From IMG/VR virus record IMGVR_UViG_3300036791_000102, positions 1-21,168 of that record: 21,168 bases of DNA. The stretch is one strand, 5' to 3'. This document shows, piece after piece, positions 1-5,843 of the stretch. The notes below the pieces were generated by a model. The model did not search any database. It worked only from the letters and a program-made list of their open reading frames with translations, and was not told where the DNA came from. Every line of letters starts with the position of its first letter. The stretch's first letter is position 1. A program made the translations under genes and the position numbers. This DNA is from a virus.

Positions 1-45
1 TAGTTGGGGTGAACTTAAGAAACAAAAATAATTTCTGTCACTGAC

Positions 46-76
46 TTGCATTCTGTTTTCAGATGTGCTATATACT
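46..76 (+). promoter_or_regulatory. Putative sigma70-type promoter for the lysine-rich protein gene
   Basis: TTGCAT (46-51) lies 17 nt before TATATA (69-74), which is preceded by TGC, an extended -10 arrangement. An overlapping alternative -10 is TATACT (71-76). The site is about 35 nt upstream of the first gene, in a stretch (1-110) that holds no other gene. A short TTGA-TG-TCAA inverted repeat at 87-96 could be an operator but is too short to rely on. Called by eye from consensus only. Confidence 0.45.
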
Positions 77-110
77 GATTCGCTAATTGATGTCAACATA
101 GGAGACAAGT

Positions 111-515
111 ATGTCAATTCCCGGTGCCACCCCACAGAACCCGCCCGCTGCTATCAAGAAAGAGCCAGTAAAGGCTGCCGATACTGGCGAAAAGAAGGAG
201 AAGAAGGCCAAGGTTAAGAAGGAAGGCGCTACCCCGAGGCCCCGTCTTCCCACGTTTCCTGATGAGCACGTTATTACTGTGCTGAAGGAGAACGCCAAGA
301 CGCGTGGTGCCAATGAACGTTTCAATGTTTATAAGACCGGTCAGACGGTAAAGCAGTATCTAGACATTATGGCTGCTGAGCCGTGGGACCGCACCAACGG
401 ACAGACCTTCGCTGACATGCGTTGGGATCATGACCACAAGTTCATCAACGTTGGACCGCATGTGGTTGATGTACCGAAGCCTGCTCCGGCCCCTGAGAAG
501 CAGCCTGCTGCCTGA
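111..515 (+). CDS. Lysine-rich conserved phage protein of unknown function
   Basis: Codes for 134 aa. The start is fixed by AGGAGA at 100-105, five nt before the ATG. Residues 1-45 are rich in Lys, Ala, Pro and Glu and look disordered and strongly basic. Residues 48-115 look like a folded domain containing HVITVLKENAKTRG and later ADMRWDHDHKFINV, a pattern I associate with an unnamed family of small phage and bacterial proteins; that association is from memory and unverified. The last 15 residues are Pro/Ala-rich. The basic tail would suit nucleic-acid or acidic-partner binding, but no function can be assigned. It has its own promoter and terminator, so it can be made independently of the genes that follow. 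Its base composition is more GC-rich than the downstream genes. Confidence 0.8.
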   Translation: MSIPGATPQNPPAAIKKEPVKAADTGEKKEKKAKVKKEGATPRPRLPTFPDEHVITVLKENAKTRGANERFNVYKTGQTVKQYLDIMAAEPWDRTNGQTFADMRWDHDHKFINVGPHVVDVPKPAPAPEKQPAA

Positions 516-521
516 GGAAAC

Positions 522-558
522 GACCCCGTTAATCTGGTTAAATTAACGGGGTCTTTTT
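522..558 (+). terminator. Strong rho-independent terminator
   Basis: A perfect 12-bp stem, GACCCCGTTAAT (522-533) with ATTAACGGGGTC (542-553), closes an 8-nt loop and is followed by five T residues (554-558). It begins 6 nt after the stop codon of the lysine-rich gene and ends 13 nt before the next start codon. No promoter can fit between it and the exonuclease gene, so downstream genes depend on read-through, antitermination or a promoter inside the upstream gene. Confidence 0.9.
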
Positions 559-571
559 ATGGGGCTCCGTC

Positions 572-1276
572 ATGAAACTTATCGTTGTAGACACTGAAAC
601 GTCCGCTCTTCCTGAGCAAGGCGGACACATGCTAGAGCTGGCATGGATTGCCTTATGGCACGGGAATCAAGGCTGGGAACCAATATCCTGCTATGAAACA
701 TATATCCAATATTCGGGTCCGATCGACCCGAGAGCGCAGGCCAGTCACCACATTCGCGCGGACCAGCTTACCGCGGAAAGAGGAGCCGTTACGCGTGAGC
801 AGGCAGTTCGTCAACTTCTTACTGAGGTTCAGCCTGATTCTTTCGTTGTGGCTCATAATTCTGATTTTGATTCTAAGTTCCTTCCAGAGATTCAAACCCC
901 TTGGATCTGTACTTACCGGGTGAGTAAGCATATCTGGCCTGAAGCTCCCGGCCATAGCAATCAAGTTCTACGGTACTGGCTGAACGTTAAGCCAGATTTA
1001 TCTATGGCTCCTACCATTAAATCCCGGCAACCACATCAAGCTTTATACGACGTGGCAACGACTGCCGGTATCTTACTGAAAATGCTAGACAAGCATTCAC
1101 CGGCTGAATTGTATGCGATTACTCAGGGTCCAAATAAGCTGAGGAACATTGGGTTCGGTAAACATAAAGGCATGAAGTTTGAAGATATACCTCGTGATTA
1201 TTTGGCTTGGCTACGAGGGCAATCGGAACTAGATCCGGATTTGAAATTCACGCTGGATTCTATCTTGCATGGCTAG
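572..1276 (+). CDS. exoX: ExoX-like DEDDh 3'-5' exonuclease
   Basis: Codes for 234 aa. The RNase T/DnaQ-type exonuclease fold is shown by Exo I (D7-T8-E9), Exo II (H95-N96 to D100 in AHNSDFD) and Exo III (H155 to D160 in HQALYD), the DEDDh set of metal-binding and catalytic residues. Residues 194-214 (IGFGKHKGMKFEDIP, then YLAWL) form the small C-terminal DUF3820-type segment. This order and length resemble Escherichia coli exonuclease X (about 220 aa), which degrades DNA from 3' ends, so the symbol is by homology only. Expected role: cytoplasmic 3'-end processing in phage recombination, repair or host DNA breakdown. The start ATG follows a weak GGGG ribosome site just after the terminator. 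Its 3' end overlaps the next nuclease gene by 8 nt, implying translational coupling. No catalytic residue is missing. Confidence 0.88.
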   Translation: MKLIVVDTETSALPEQGGHMLELAWIALWHGNQGWEPISCYETYIQYSGPIDPRAQASHHIRADQLTAERGAVTREQAVRQLLTEVQPDSFVVAHNSDFDSKFLPEIQTPWICTYRVSKHIWPEAPGHSNQVLRYWLNVKPDLSMAPTIKSRQPHQALYDVATTAGILLKMLDKHSPAELYAITQGPNKLRNIGFGKHKGMKFEDIPRDYLAWLRGQSELDPDLKFTLDSILHG

Positions 1277-1694
1277 TGATGGCGGATTAAGAAGCATATT
1301 CCGTCAACAACTTCGTGCATGGCAGTGGACCTCTATAGAGACAGCGTTCTCTGCCAGTGGTGTCCCAGATTCAGAGTTCTGTACGCCAACCGGCGTGTCT
1401 GGTTGGGTAGAGTTTAAGAAGACTCATATCTATTACGTGCAGACCAAACCCTTCCAAGTAGCATGGCTCATGCGTCGTTGCCGAATGGGCGGAAACGCAT
1501 GGATAGCTGTTCGCCGTTTGCCCAAAGCAAAGAAATATAATGGAGCGGATGAGCTGTGGCTCATGCGAGGGGATCAAGCTGAAGCTTTGTATAATCTAGG
1601 CTTAGAGGCCGTATCCGGCTGGATGTGGGAAGGTGGTCCCTCACGGTGGAATTTCGAAGAAATAGCGTCTTTGTTATCTAGCTGGCAATCCTAG
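1269..1694 (+). CDS. VRR-NUC-like PD-(D/E)XK nuclease
   Basis: Codes for 141 aa. The nuclease core is visible as GVPD (D34), a glycine-rich turn, then WVEFKK (E48, K50) and a downstream glutamine (Q63 in PFQVAWL). This is the D...ExK...Q pattern of VRR-NUC enzymes, which are Holliday-junction-resolvase-like endonucleases of the PD-(D/E)XK superfamily often encoded beside phage SNF2 helicases. The length is typical of the single-domain phage form. The ATG lies inside the end of the exonuclease gene (ATGGCTAG overlap), with only a weak upstream ribosome site, so translation is probably coupled. Likely role: cleavage of branched DNA during replication or recombination together with the helicase downstream. 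The substrate is inferred from family and context. Confidence 0.8.
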   Translation: MASDGGLRSIFRQQLRAWQWTSIETAFSASGVPDSEFCTPTGVSGWVEFKKTHIYYVQTKPFQVAWLMRRCRMGGNAWIAVRRLPKAKKYNGADELWLMRGDQAEALYNLGLEAVSGWMWEGGPSRWNFEEIASLLSSWQS

Positions 1695-1722
1695 GTTGGG
1701 TGTGGTAAAATGCTTTACAGCA
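1683..1722 (+). promoter_or_regulatory. Putative extended -10 promoter with operator-like inverted repeat
   Basis: TGG-TAAAAT (1703-1711) is an extended -10 element in the short gap after the nuclease gene. The -35 position, TGGCAA (1683-1688), matches consensus poorly (3 of 6). Immediately downstream is TGCT-TTAC-AGCA (1711-1722), a 4-bp inverted repeat at the expected transcription start. GTAAA-ATGC-TTTAC (1705-1718) is an overlapping alternative hairpin. It could drive the small HTH genes and helicase separately from the two nucleases. Confidence 0.35.
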
Positions 1723-1746
1723 TCAAACGCAGGAGATTAAAACTGA

Positions 1747-2163
1747 ATGCCAAAATTATTCTCTATATCCATTAAGGTGGAGGAGATAGCCGTCGGGCGT
1801 GTAATGAGCCTATTGCATCACACGGCAGGGGTTGCGAAACTTGACCTCGACATGGGGGACGCTAAACCCAAGAAGCCAAATGGCGCTCATCCTGCTACCC
1901 GCAAGCCCAAGAAAAGTTATGAAATCCCTAACAAGGATTTTTTGATAGGGGTTCTAGCCAAGGCCAAAGGTCCCATATCAGCCGGTCAACTCAAAGAGGC
2001 ATTTACTGAAGATGGCCGGGGTGCAGCCTCTATAAACTCACTTGTTTGGCAATTTAAAAAGGATGGCTTAGTCGATAACAAAGGTGATGGCTACTTCCTT
2101 ACTAAAAAGATGAAGGACCGGTTGCGCCACAGGGTCTCTAGAAAGGCGGCGAAGCATGGCTAA
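1747..2163 (+). CDS. Small protein with C-terminal winged-helix-like domain
   Basis: Codes for 138 aa. Residues 1-36 have alternating hydrophobic residues and a helix (LFSISIKVEEIAVGRVM), suggesting a small alpha/beta module. Residues 38-58 are a basic Lys/Pro linker. Residues 62-120 resemble a winged helix: helix 62-72, turn GPISAGQLKEAF, a recognition-helix candidate around SINSLVWQFKKDG, then the wing-like NKGDGYFLT. The tail (121-138) is strongly basic. AGGAG at 1731-1735 supports the start, with rather long spacing (11 nt). The gene overlaps the next one by 8 nt (ATGGCTAA). Probable DNA-binding or regulatory protein of the replication cassette; the target is unknown and the fold was assigned by eye. 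Confidence 0.7.
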   Translation: MPKLFSISIKVEEIAVGRVMSLLHHTAGVAKLDLDMGDAKPKKPNGAHPATRKPKKSYEIPNKDFLIGVLAKAKGPISAGQLKEAFTEDGRGAASINSLVWQFKKDGLVDNKGDGYFLTKKMKDRLRHRVSRKAAKHG

Positions 2164-2548
2164 AGTTCGCATCTACCGGAACTACCGCTTCATTGACAAA
2201 GACCCTATTCTGGATGCCGCTCGAACTATGGTCAGGACAGATGAAAAGCTGTCTAATGGCCGGGCAGAAAGGATAACAGGAGTTACTGCCTCCACATTCA
2301 GTAATTGGTTTGATGGTGGCACCCGCCGACCACAAAATGCGACCATTACTCAAGCGGCTGCGGCCCTCGGCTACGTGCGTCGTGATGAACTAAGATCAGA
2401 CGGCCAAGTAGTCGTTGGGTTCATCAAGGCTCACAATACCAAGTTGGATTTTGAAAAGGAAATTGAAAAGCAAGCCAATTGGTTATTGAAACAGGGGCTG
2501 AAGAAAAAGCGCAACCCCAGAAAGAAGAAACCTAATGGAAAAGGTTGA
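2156..2548 (+). CDS. Small helix-turn-helix-like basic protein
   Basis: Codes for 130 aa. Residues 35-73 look like an XRE/Cro-type HTH: GRAERITGVTASTFSNWF places the turn and recognition helix, followed by TITQAAAALGY, as in phage and mobile-element proteins that bind DNA through this fold. Residues 95-130 form a charged helix ending in a very basic tail (KKKRNPRKKK). The start lies inside the preceding gene's stop region, with AAGGCGG upstream as a ribosome site. The 3' end overlaps the zinc-ribbon gene by 14 nt. It could be a repressor-like regulator or a structural DNA-binding partner of the helicase; nothing in the sequence decides between them. Confidence 0.68.
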   Translation: MAKVRIYRNYRFIDKDPILDAARTMVRTDEKLSNGRAERITGVTASTFSNWFDGGTRRPQNATITQAAAALGYVRRDELRSDGQVVVGFIKAHNTKLDFEKEIEKQANWLLKQGLKKKRNPRKKKPNGKG

Positions 2549-2726
2549 ACAATTAAGGAAGTGCAAATGCGGCTCCGGATTGTGGAGCCGCTGGTACTAC
2601 GATGCTCGTGGCATCGAACTAGAAAAGGCTTGCGAAAAATGCTGGCCTGAGGAAAAGAAGAAATGGAGGCAGGATGTTTTGGAAGACCCTAACTACGAAT
2701 CCTATGAGGATATCGAACCGGATTAA
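2535..2726 (+). CDS. Small zinc-ribbon-like phage protein
   Basis: Codes for 63 aa. Two cysteine pairs, C10/C12 in CKCG and C33/C36 in CEKC, are spaced as in a zinc ribbon. Between them is YYDARGIEL and after them a charged segment ending DPNYESYEDIEPD. This layout (Cys pair, DARGIE, Cys pair, DPNYE, acidic end) matches a small family seen repeatedly in phage genomes, as I recall it; no biochemical role is known to me. The start lies within the end of the preceding gene, behind a purine-rich stretch rather than a clear ribosome site. The stop is 2 nt before the helicase start, so it is likely translated together with the helicase and could be an accessory factor for it, which is inference. 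Confidence 0.75.
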   Translation: MEKVEQLRKCKCGSGLWSRWYYDARGIELEKACEKCWPEEKKKWRQDVLEDPNYESYEDIEPD

Positions 2727-2728
2727 AC

Positions 2729-4219
2729 ATGGAACCACAATTCGCACATCAAGGAACAGCGGTAGAATTACTTGGGCAGAATGAATTTTTCGCCCTAATC
2801 ATGGAGCAAGGCACCGGCAAGTCCCGCCCGGTTATTGAAGATTGGTTGGCAAGAATTGATCTTGGTACAGCACAAGACTTGGTCGTACTGGCACCGAAAG
2901 GGTGCTATACGAATTGGATATATGGCACTAAAGAAGAGCCGAGTGAATTAGACAAATGGGTGCCAGAGGAAAGAAAACCTGCTATCCACCTTGTAGCATG
3001 GATTAGCGGGGGAAATAAATCACAACAGCAAGCCTTGGCCGAAGCACTTCATGTACGAAGGCCAAGGTTCCTAGCGATGAATATCGAAGCCCTAAACCGG
3101 GAGGGGGAGGCCCGCAGGTATCTCTTTAAATTCTTACAGGGGCGTAGGGTCATTGGCGTGATAGATGAATCCACCACCATTGCCCATGAGGATGCGGCAC
3201 GAACTAAGTTCATATTAGATAAACTGTCGCAGCATTTTGTAGCACGACGAATTCTTACCGGGTTGGTTGCCCCGGAAAGCCCAATGGATTTATTCACACA
3301 ATACTATTATTTAGATTGGAAGATTATAGGGCAGAAAAGCTTCTGGGGATTCAAGAACCGATATGCTATTATGGAGCAGGTTGACTTCCGGCCCATGGCG
3401 CAACGAGTTAATGATAGCCAGGATAGGAAGCCATTTCGAAAAGCCTCTATCATAGTTTCTTATAGAAACTTAGAGGAACTCAATCAAAAAATAATGAAGT
3501 CCAGCTACCGGGTCACAAAAGACCAAGTGCTGGACCTGCCGCCTAAAATTTACCAATTTTGGGATGTAGACTTAACCGAGGAACAACACCGTATCTATCA
3601 ACAGATGCGTGATGTTGCCATGGCGAAACTAGAAGAAGGTGTGTTCAGTACTGCCAGTATCAAGCTAGACCAGCTTGGAAAGATGCAGCACATCCTTTGC
3701 GGGCATGTCCGGCAAGAGGATGGCACGTTGTACGATATACCAGAAAACCGCACTCAAGCTGTGGTTGACATACTTCACAACCATGCTGGAAAGGCTATTA
3801 TCTGGGCACCATATCCACAAACATTAAGAAAAATAACAGCCAAACTAAGAAAGGAATTTGGTGATGATTCCACGGTTAGCTTCTGGGGAGAAACTACTCT
3901 TGACGAGAGGGTCGAAGCTCGTAGTCGCATTCAATCCGATGAAAGCTGCCGATTCATTGTTAGTAACCAAAGCGTTGGAAAGTTTGGAAACACTTGGACG
4001 GCCTGTAATCTTGTTATCTACTACGCGAACAGTTTTGACAATGAGGACAGGCAACAGTCTGAAGATCGAGCACATCGAATCGGGCAAACCAAGTTCGTAA
4101 CATATATCGATCTACGTGCCAGAGGCACCCTTGATGAAAAGCTAATCCATACCCTACGCAAAAAGATAAATATGTCTGCAACTCTACAGGGAGATAAGTT
4201 CAAAGAGTGGCTAATATAA
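2729..4219 (+). CDS. SNF2-type superfamily 2 DNA helicase/translocase
   Basis: Codes for 496 aa. Motif I (Walker A) is EQGTGKS (26-32) with K31. Motif II is IDES (145-148), a DES variant of the DEAD/DEAH box. Motif III is LTGLVAPESP (176-185), equivalent to the LTGTP of the family. Motif VI is QSEDRAHRIGQ (443-453), with R447 and R450 as the expected arginine fingers. The second RecA-like lobe starts near residue 340 (AIIWAPYPQT, 356-365). The set is diagnostic of SNF2-family ATP-dependent DNA translocases. The length is that of compact phage versions without accessory domains. Likely acts with the ExoX-like and VRR-NUC-like nucleases in replication restart, branch migration or recombination. 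The ribosome site is weak and the start lies 2 nt after the previous stop, so coupling is likely. Confidence 0.92.
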   Translation: MEPQFAHQGTAVELLGQNEFFALIMEQGTGKSRPVIEDWLARIDLGTAQDLVVLAPKGCYTNWIYGTKEEPSELDKWVPEERKPAIHLVAWISGGNKSQQQALAEALHVRRPRFLAMNIEALNREGEARRYLFKFLQGRRVIGVIDESTTIAHEDAARTKFILDKLSQHFVARRILTGLVAPESPMDLFTQYYYLDWKIIGQKSFWGFKNRYAIMEQVDFRPMAQRVNDSQDRKPFRKASIIVSYRNLEELNQKIMKSSYRVTKDQVLDLPPKIYQFWDVDLTEEQHRIYQQMRDVAMAKLEEGVFSTASIKLDQLGKMQHILCGHVRQEDGTLYDIPENRTQAVVDILHNHAGKAIIWAPYPQTLRKITAKLRKEFGDDSTVSFWGETTLDERVEARSRIQSDESCRFIVSNQSVGKFGNTWTACNLVIYYANSFDNEDRQQSEDRAHRIGQTKFVTYIDLRARGTLDEKLIHTLRKKINMSATLQGDKFKEWLI

Positions 4220-4228
4220 CACAAAGAA

Positions 4229-4258
4229 ATTGCTGGTGAGTTTTCATTGCTGTATAAT
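4229..4258 (+). promoter_or_regulatory. Strong sigma70-type promoter with 7-bp direct repeat
   Basis: TTGCTG (4230-4235) and a perfect TATAAT (4253-4258) are separated by 17 nt, the best promoter match in the window. ATTGCTG occurs twice, at 4229-4235 and 4246-4252, once over the -35 and once directly before the -10, 17 bp apart. The repeat could be an operator for a regulator, perhaps the HTH protein it precedes. It directs the small HTH gene at 4305-4571. Confidence 0.6.
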
Positions 4259-4284
4259 ATTGTAAAGTGCGATAGGGGGCAATT

Positions 4285-4305
4285 ATGGAGGTGAGAAACC
4301 TTTGA
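4285..4305 (+). other. Possible six-codon leader ORF (MEVRNL)
   Basis: ATG at 4285, preceded by AGGGGG (4274-4279), opens six codons ending in TGA at 4303-4305. The last base of that stop is the A of the next ATG (TGATG). The strong ribosome site GGAGGTGA (4287-4294) of the downstream gene lies inside this small ORF. It may be chance, since the ribosome site itself supplies part of the codons. Confidence 0.2.
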
Positions 4306-4571
4306 TGTCCGACGCAGATGTGTGTGAGGTTAAACCGCCAAGACGGCGGGGACCGAGTGCTGCTCCCAGGGACCCAGATAAAGTTTTTAAAATCATAGAC
4401 TTGCATGATAACCAAGGATTAAGTTGGGGCAAGATTTCGGAAGATATAGGCGAAACCCGCCAAGGTCCATATCTCCTTTATAAGAAGTGGTATGATTGGG
4501 CCAAGGTCATACAAGAAGAAAAAAACATTCAAAATGATGAGCAGAACACTATAGTCCCAGAAGGAGACTAA
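4305..4571 (+). CDS. Small HTH-like protein, last gene of the plus-strand unit
   Basis: Codes for 88 aa from ATG 4305. TTG at 4302, one codon earlier, is possible because GGAGGTGA (4287-4294), a full match to the 16S rRNA tail, lies 7 nt from TTG and 10 nt from ATG. Residues 25-66 have the shape of a helix-turn-helix: helix DKVFKIIDLH, then GLSWGKISEDIG and a recognition-helix candidate TRQGPYLLYKKWYDW. The N-terminus has a basic RRRG patch (13-16) and the C-terminus is acidic and Asn-rich. With its own strong promoter carrying a direct repeat, it may be an autoregulated transcription factor; this is inference. It is the last plus-strand gene before the convergent minus-strand operon. Confidence 0.72.
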   Translation: MSDADVCEVKPPRRRGPSAAPRDPDKVFKIIDLHDNQGLSWGKISEDIGETRQGPYLLYKKWYDWAKVIQEEKNIQNDEQNTIVPEGD

Positions 4572-4604
4572 CCCATTGTTTTTACAGGAAATTTTAAGAA
4601 GGCC

Positions 4605-4652
4605 CGTGGGTGGGTGTGAAAGTGGGGGGTTACAACCACCCACGCCACTTTC
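4605..4652. repeat. Interleaved G-rich inverted repeats at the convergent junction; possible bidirectional terminator
   Basis: CGTGGGTGG (4605-4613) pairs with CCACCCACG (4636-4644), and GAAAGTGG (4618-4625) pairs with CCACTTTC (4645-4652). The two stems interleave, so they cannot both form easily. A third hairpin, GTGGG (4622-4626) plus GGT (4628-4630) with ACC (4635-4637) plus CCCAC (4639-4643), competes for the same 3' strand around a TACA loop. The element fills the gap between the plus-strand unit (ends 4571) and the minus-strand operon (ends 4733). No good T-run follows on either strand, so a terminator role is inferred from position. The rest of 4572-4732 shows only a weak TGTAC/GTACA repeat (4662-4678) and no supportable gene. 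Confidence 0.5.
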
Positions 4653-4732
4653 CGTAAGGGGTGTACAGGGGTAGTACAAGTCCGTCTATAATGGCTAGAA
4701 CCTTGTATTGGCTGGCTTTTTGGCTTCTGGCC

Positions 4733-4915
4733 TTATCTATTGCACTTTTGAGACAATTCAGCAATTATCTTATCCTTATTTGTACTTGCTTCTGAAATAT
4801 GACTTAAGATGTAACCAAATCCAGCTAATAGAATAAGATTAGTAATAATCGATGCCAACAGCGCAGGCTGATTCCTTAACGAATCAACAACTTGACCAGC
4901 GAGTTGTCTTACCAT
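4733..4915 (-). CDS. Single-span membrane protein, holin candidate
   Basis: Codes for 60 aa. A short amphipathic N-terminal helix (1-16) is followed by one hydrophobic segment, about residues 17-38 (ALLASIITNLILLAGFGYI), and a charged C-terminal tail (41-60) with Lys, Glu and a terminal Arg. There is no cleavable signal peptide. The start is 1 nt after the endolysin stop (TGA-A-ATG) and this is the last gene of the late operon. Small size, one membrane span, charged tail and position beside the amidase fit a holin that would permeabilise the inner membrane and release the endolysin. Single-span proteins are hard to classify; a pinholin or an accessory lysis protein is also possible. Confidence 0.65.
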   Translation of the reverse strand: MVRQLAGQVVDSLRNQPALLASIITNLILLAGFGYILSHISEASTNKDKIIAELSQKCNR

Positions 4916-4916
4916 T

Positions 4917-5843
4917 TCACGTAAACTCCCAGTCCACTTTACCCATTCCGTCTATATCTAGAAGTGCTGCCAATGCCGGAGACAAGTCTATCCCGGCATT
5001 ATTGGTTTCCCGACCAGTCATATCAGTGCCAGACTCTGCCTGTGGTCGAGTCCCCTTGACCCAATATGGGTCATCTGTATTCCAAGGCCCAACGTCCCAG
5101 ATCTCTGCCACTGCCTCTTTACCAGATACCCGGTTGTAGACTTTTACTTCAGGTCTATCATCCATTTCAAATCTATCTGGCAAAGCCACATAGAGGTCTG
5201 TATCGTTCAGCACCTTATCTTCATCATAAGCACTGACGTTATAATCAGCTTCACCACCAAACATGCTCGCAACAATATTCATCTGATTAGCCGGGAGGGG
5301 ATTAGGATTCTTGATTTGTATTTCAGGATCAGTAGGACGTGCTACACCGGCAATCGCTCGACAGATTGCGTGAAATTTTGTCTTGTATGCATTCGCATCT
5401 GCAGAGCTATCGACGAAGCATACTTCTATTAAAATAGCTGGCCCTGAGGTATTATTAAGGAAATACAGATCAGTACGTTTCTTAGCACCCCGGTCAGGCA
5501 ACCCTGTCGTTTTCGCAATTGCTTGCGAGACGTCCGCCGCGATGTCTTTTTGGGAGACATATAGGACTTCAGTTCCCATTGGTTTGTTAGTCGTTTGATA
5601 GGCATTAAAATGAACACTAACATCGAGATCACGTACTTGTGAGTTATGATAATTTACAATCGTTTCTAGGTTTTCACTTTGTGTGGTTGAGGTGTTATCA
5701 TGAAATGTGTACACGTCAATGCCAAGCAGATTTAGATCCTTTGCCAGTTGCTCAACTACATTGCGAGCCTCGTCTACCTCATCGAGGTAGCCACTGGCAC
5801 CACGGACAAGTTCACCGTGCCCTGAGCTAATGACCACTTGCAT
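4917..5843 (-). CDS. Endolysin: N-acetylmuramoyl-L-alanine amidase fused to a double-psi beta-barrel domain
   Basis: Codes for 308 aa. Residues 1-168 are an Amidase_3-type zinc amidase: H9 in SSGHG, E25 in DEVDEARN, H78 in SVHFNA and E140 in LIEVCF are the expected zinc ligands and catalytic glutamate. It cuts the amide bond between N-acetylmuramic acid and L-alanine in peptidoglycan. Residues 188-307 resemble an RlpA/expansin-like double-psi beta-barrel: AEIWDVGPWNTDDPYW (246-261) followed by AGIDLSPALAALL (283-295) and a final VDWEF. A usual phage amidase is about 150-250 aa, so this is a two-domain enzyme. There is no signal peptide, so it needs the holin next door. GGAG (spacing 8) supports the start, which lies within the last codons of the preceding gene. 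Confidence 0.87.
   Translation of the reverse strand: MQVVISSGHGELVRGASGYLDEVDEARNVVEQLAKDLNLLGIDVYTFHDNTSTTQSENLETIVNYHNSQVRDLDVSVHFNAYQTTNKPMGTEVLYVSQKDIAADVSQAIAKTTGLPDRGAKKRTDLYFLNNTSGPAILIEVCFVDSSADANAYKTKFHAICRAIAGVARPTDPEIQIKNPNPLPANQMNIVASMFGGEADYNVSAYDEDKVLNDTDLYVALPDRFEMDDRPEVKVYNRVSGKEAVAEIWDVGPWNTDDPYWVKGTRPQAESGTDMTGRETNNAGIDLSPALAALLDIDGMGKVDWEFT

Noticed and set aside
83-325. 80-codon minus-strand frame with signal-peptide-like residues
   Set aside because: The Phe/Leu/Ser-rich product is the complement of the Lys-rich codons of the first gene; nothing else supports it.
4605-4652. True H-type pseudoknot
   Set aside because: The strand order fits, but the last loop would be 0 nt while having to cross a 9-bp stem, which is not sterically possible; competing hairpins are more likely.
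4419-4679. 86-codon minus-strand frame with a hydrophobic stretch, considered as a spanin or second holin
   Set aside because: It largely overlaps the HTH-like gene on the other strand, begins with TTG without a good ribosome site, and has no lipobox or clear topology.
4662-4692. Plus-strand promoter with perfect TATAAT at 4687-4692
   Set aside because: The only -35 candidate (TGTACA, 4662-4667) is poor and 19 nt away, and transcription would run antisense into the lysis genes. Not enough to call.
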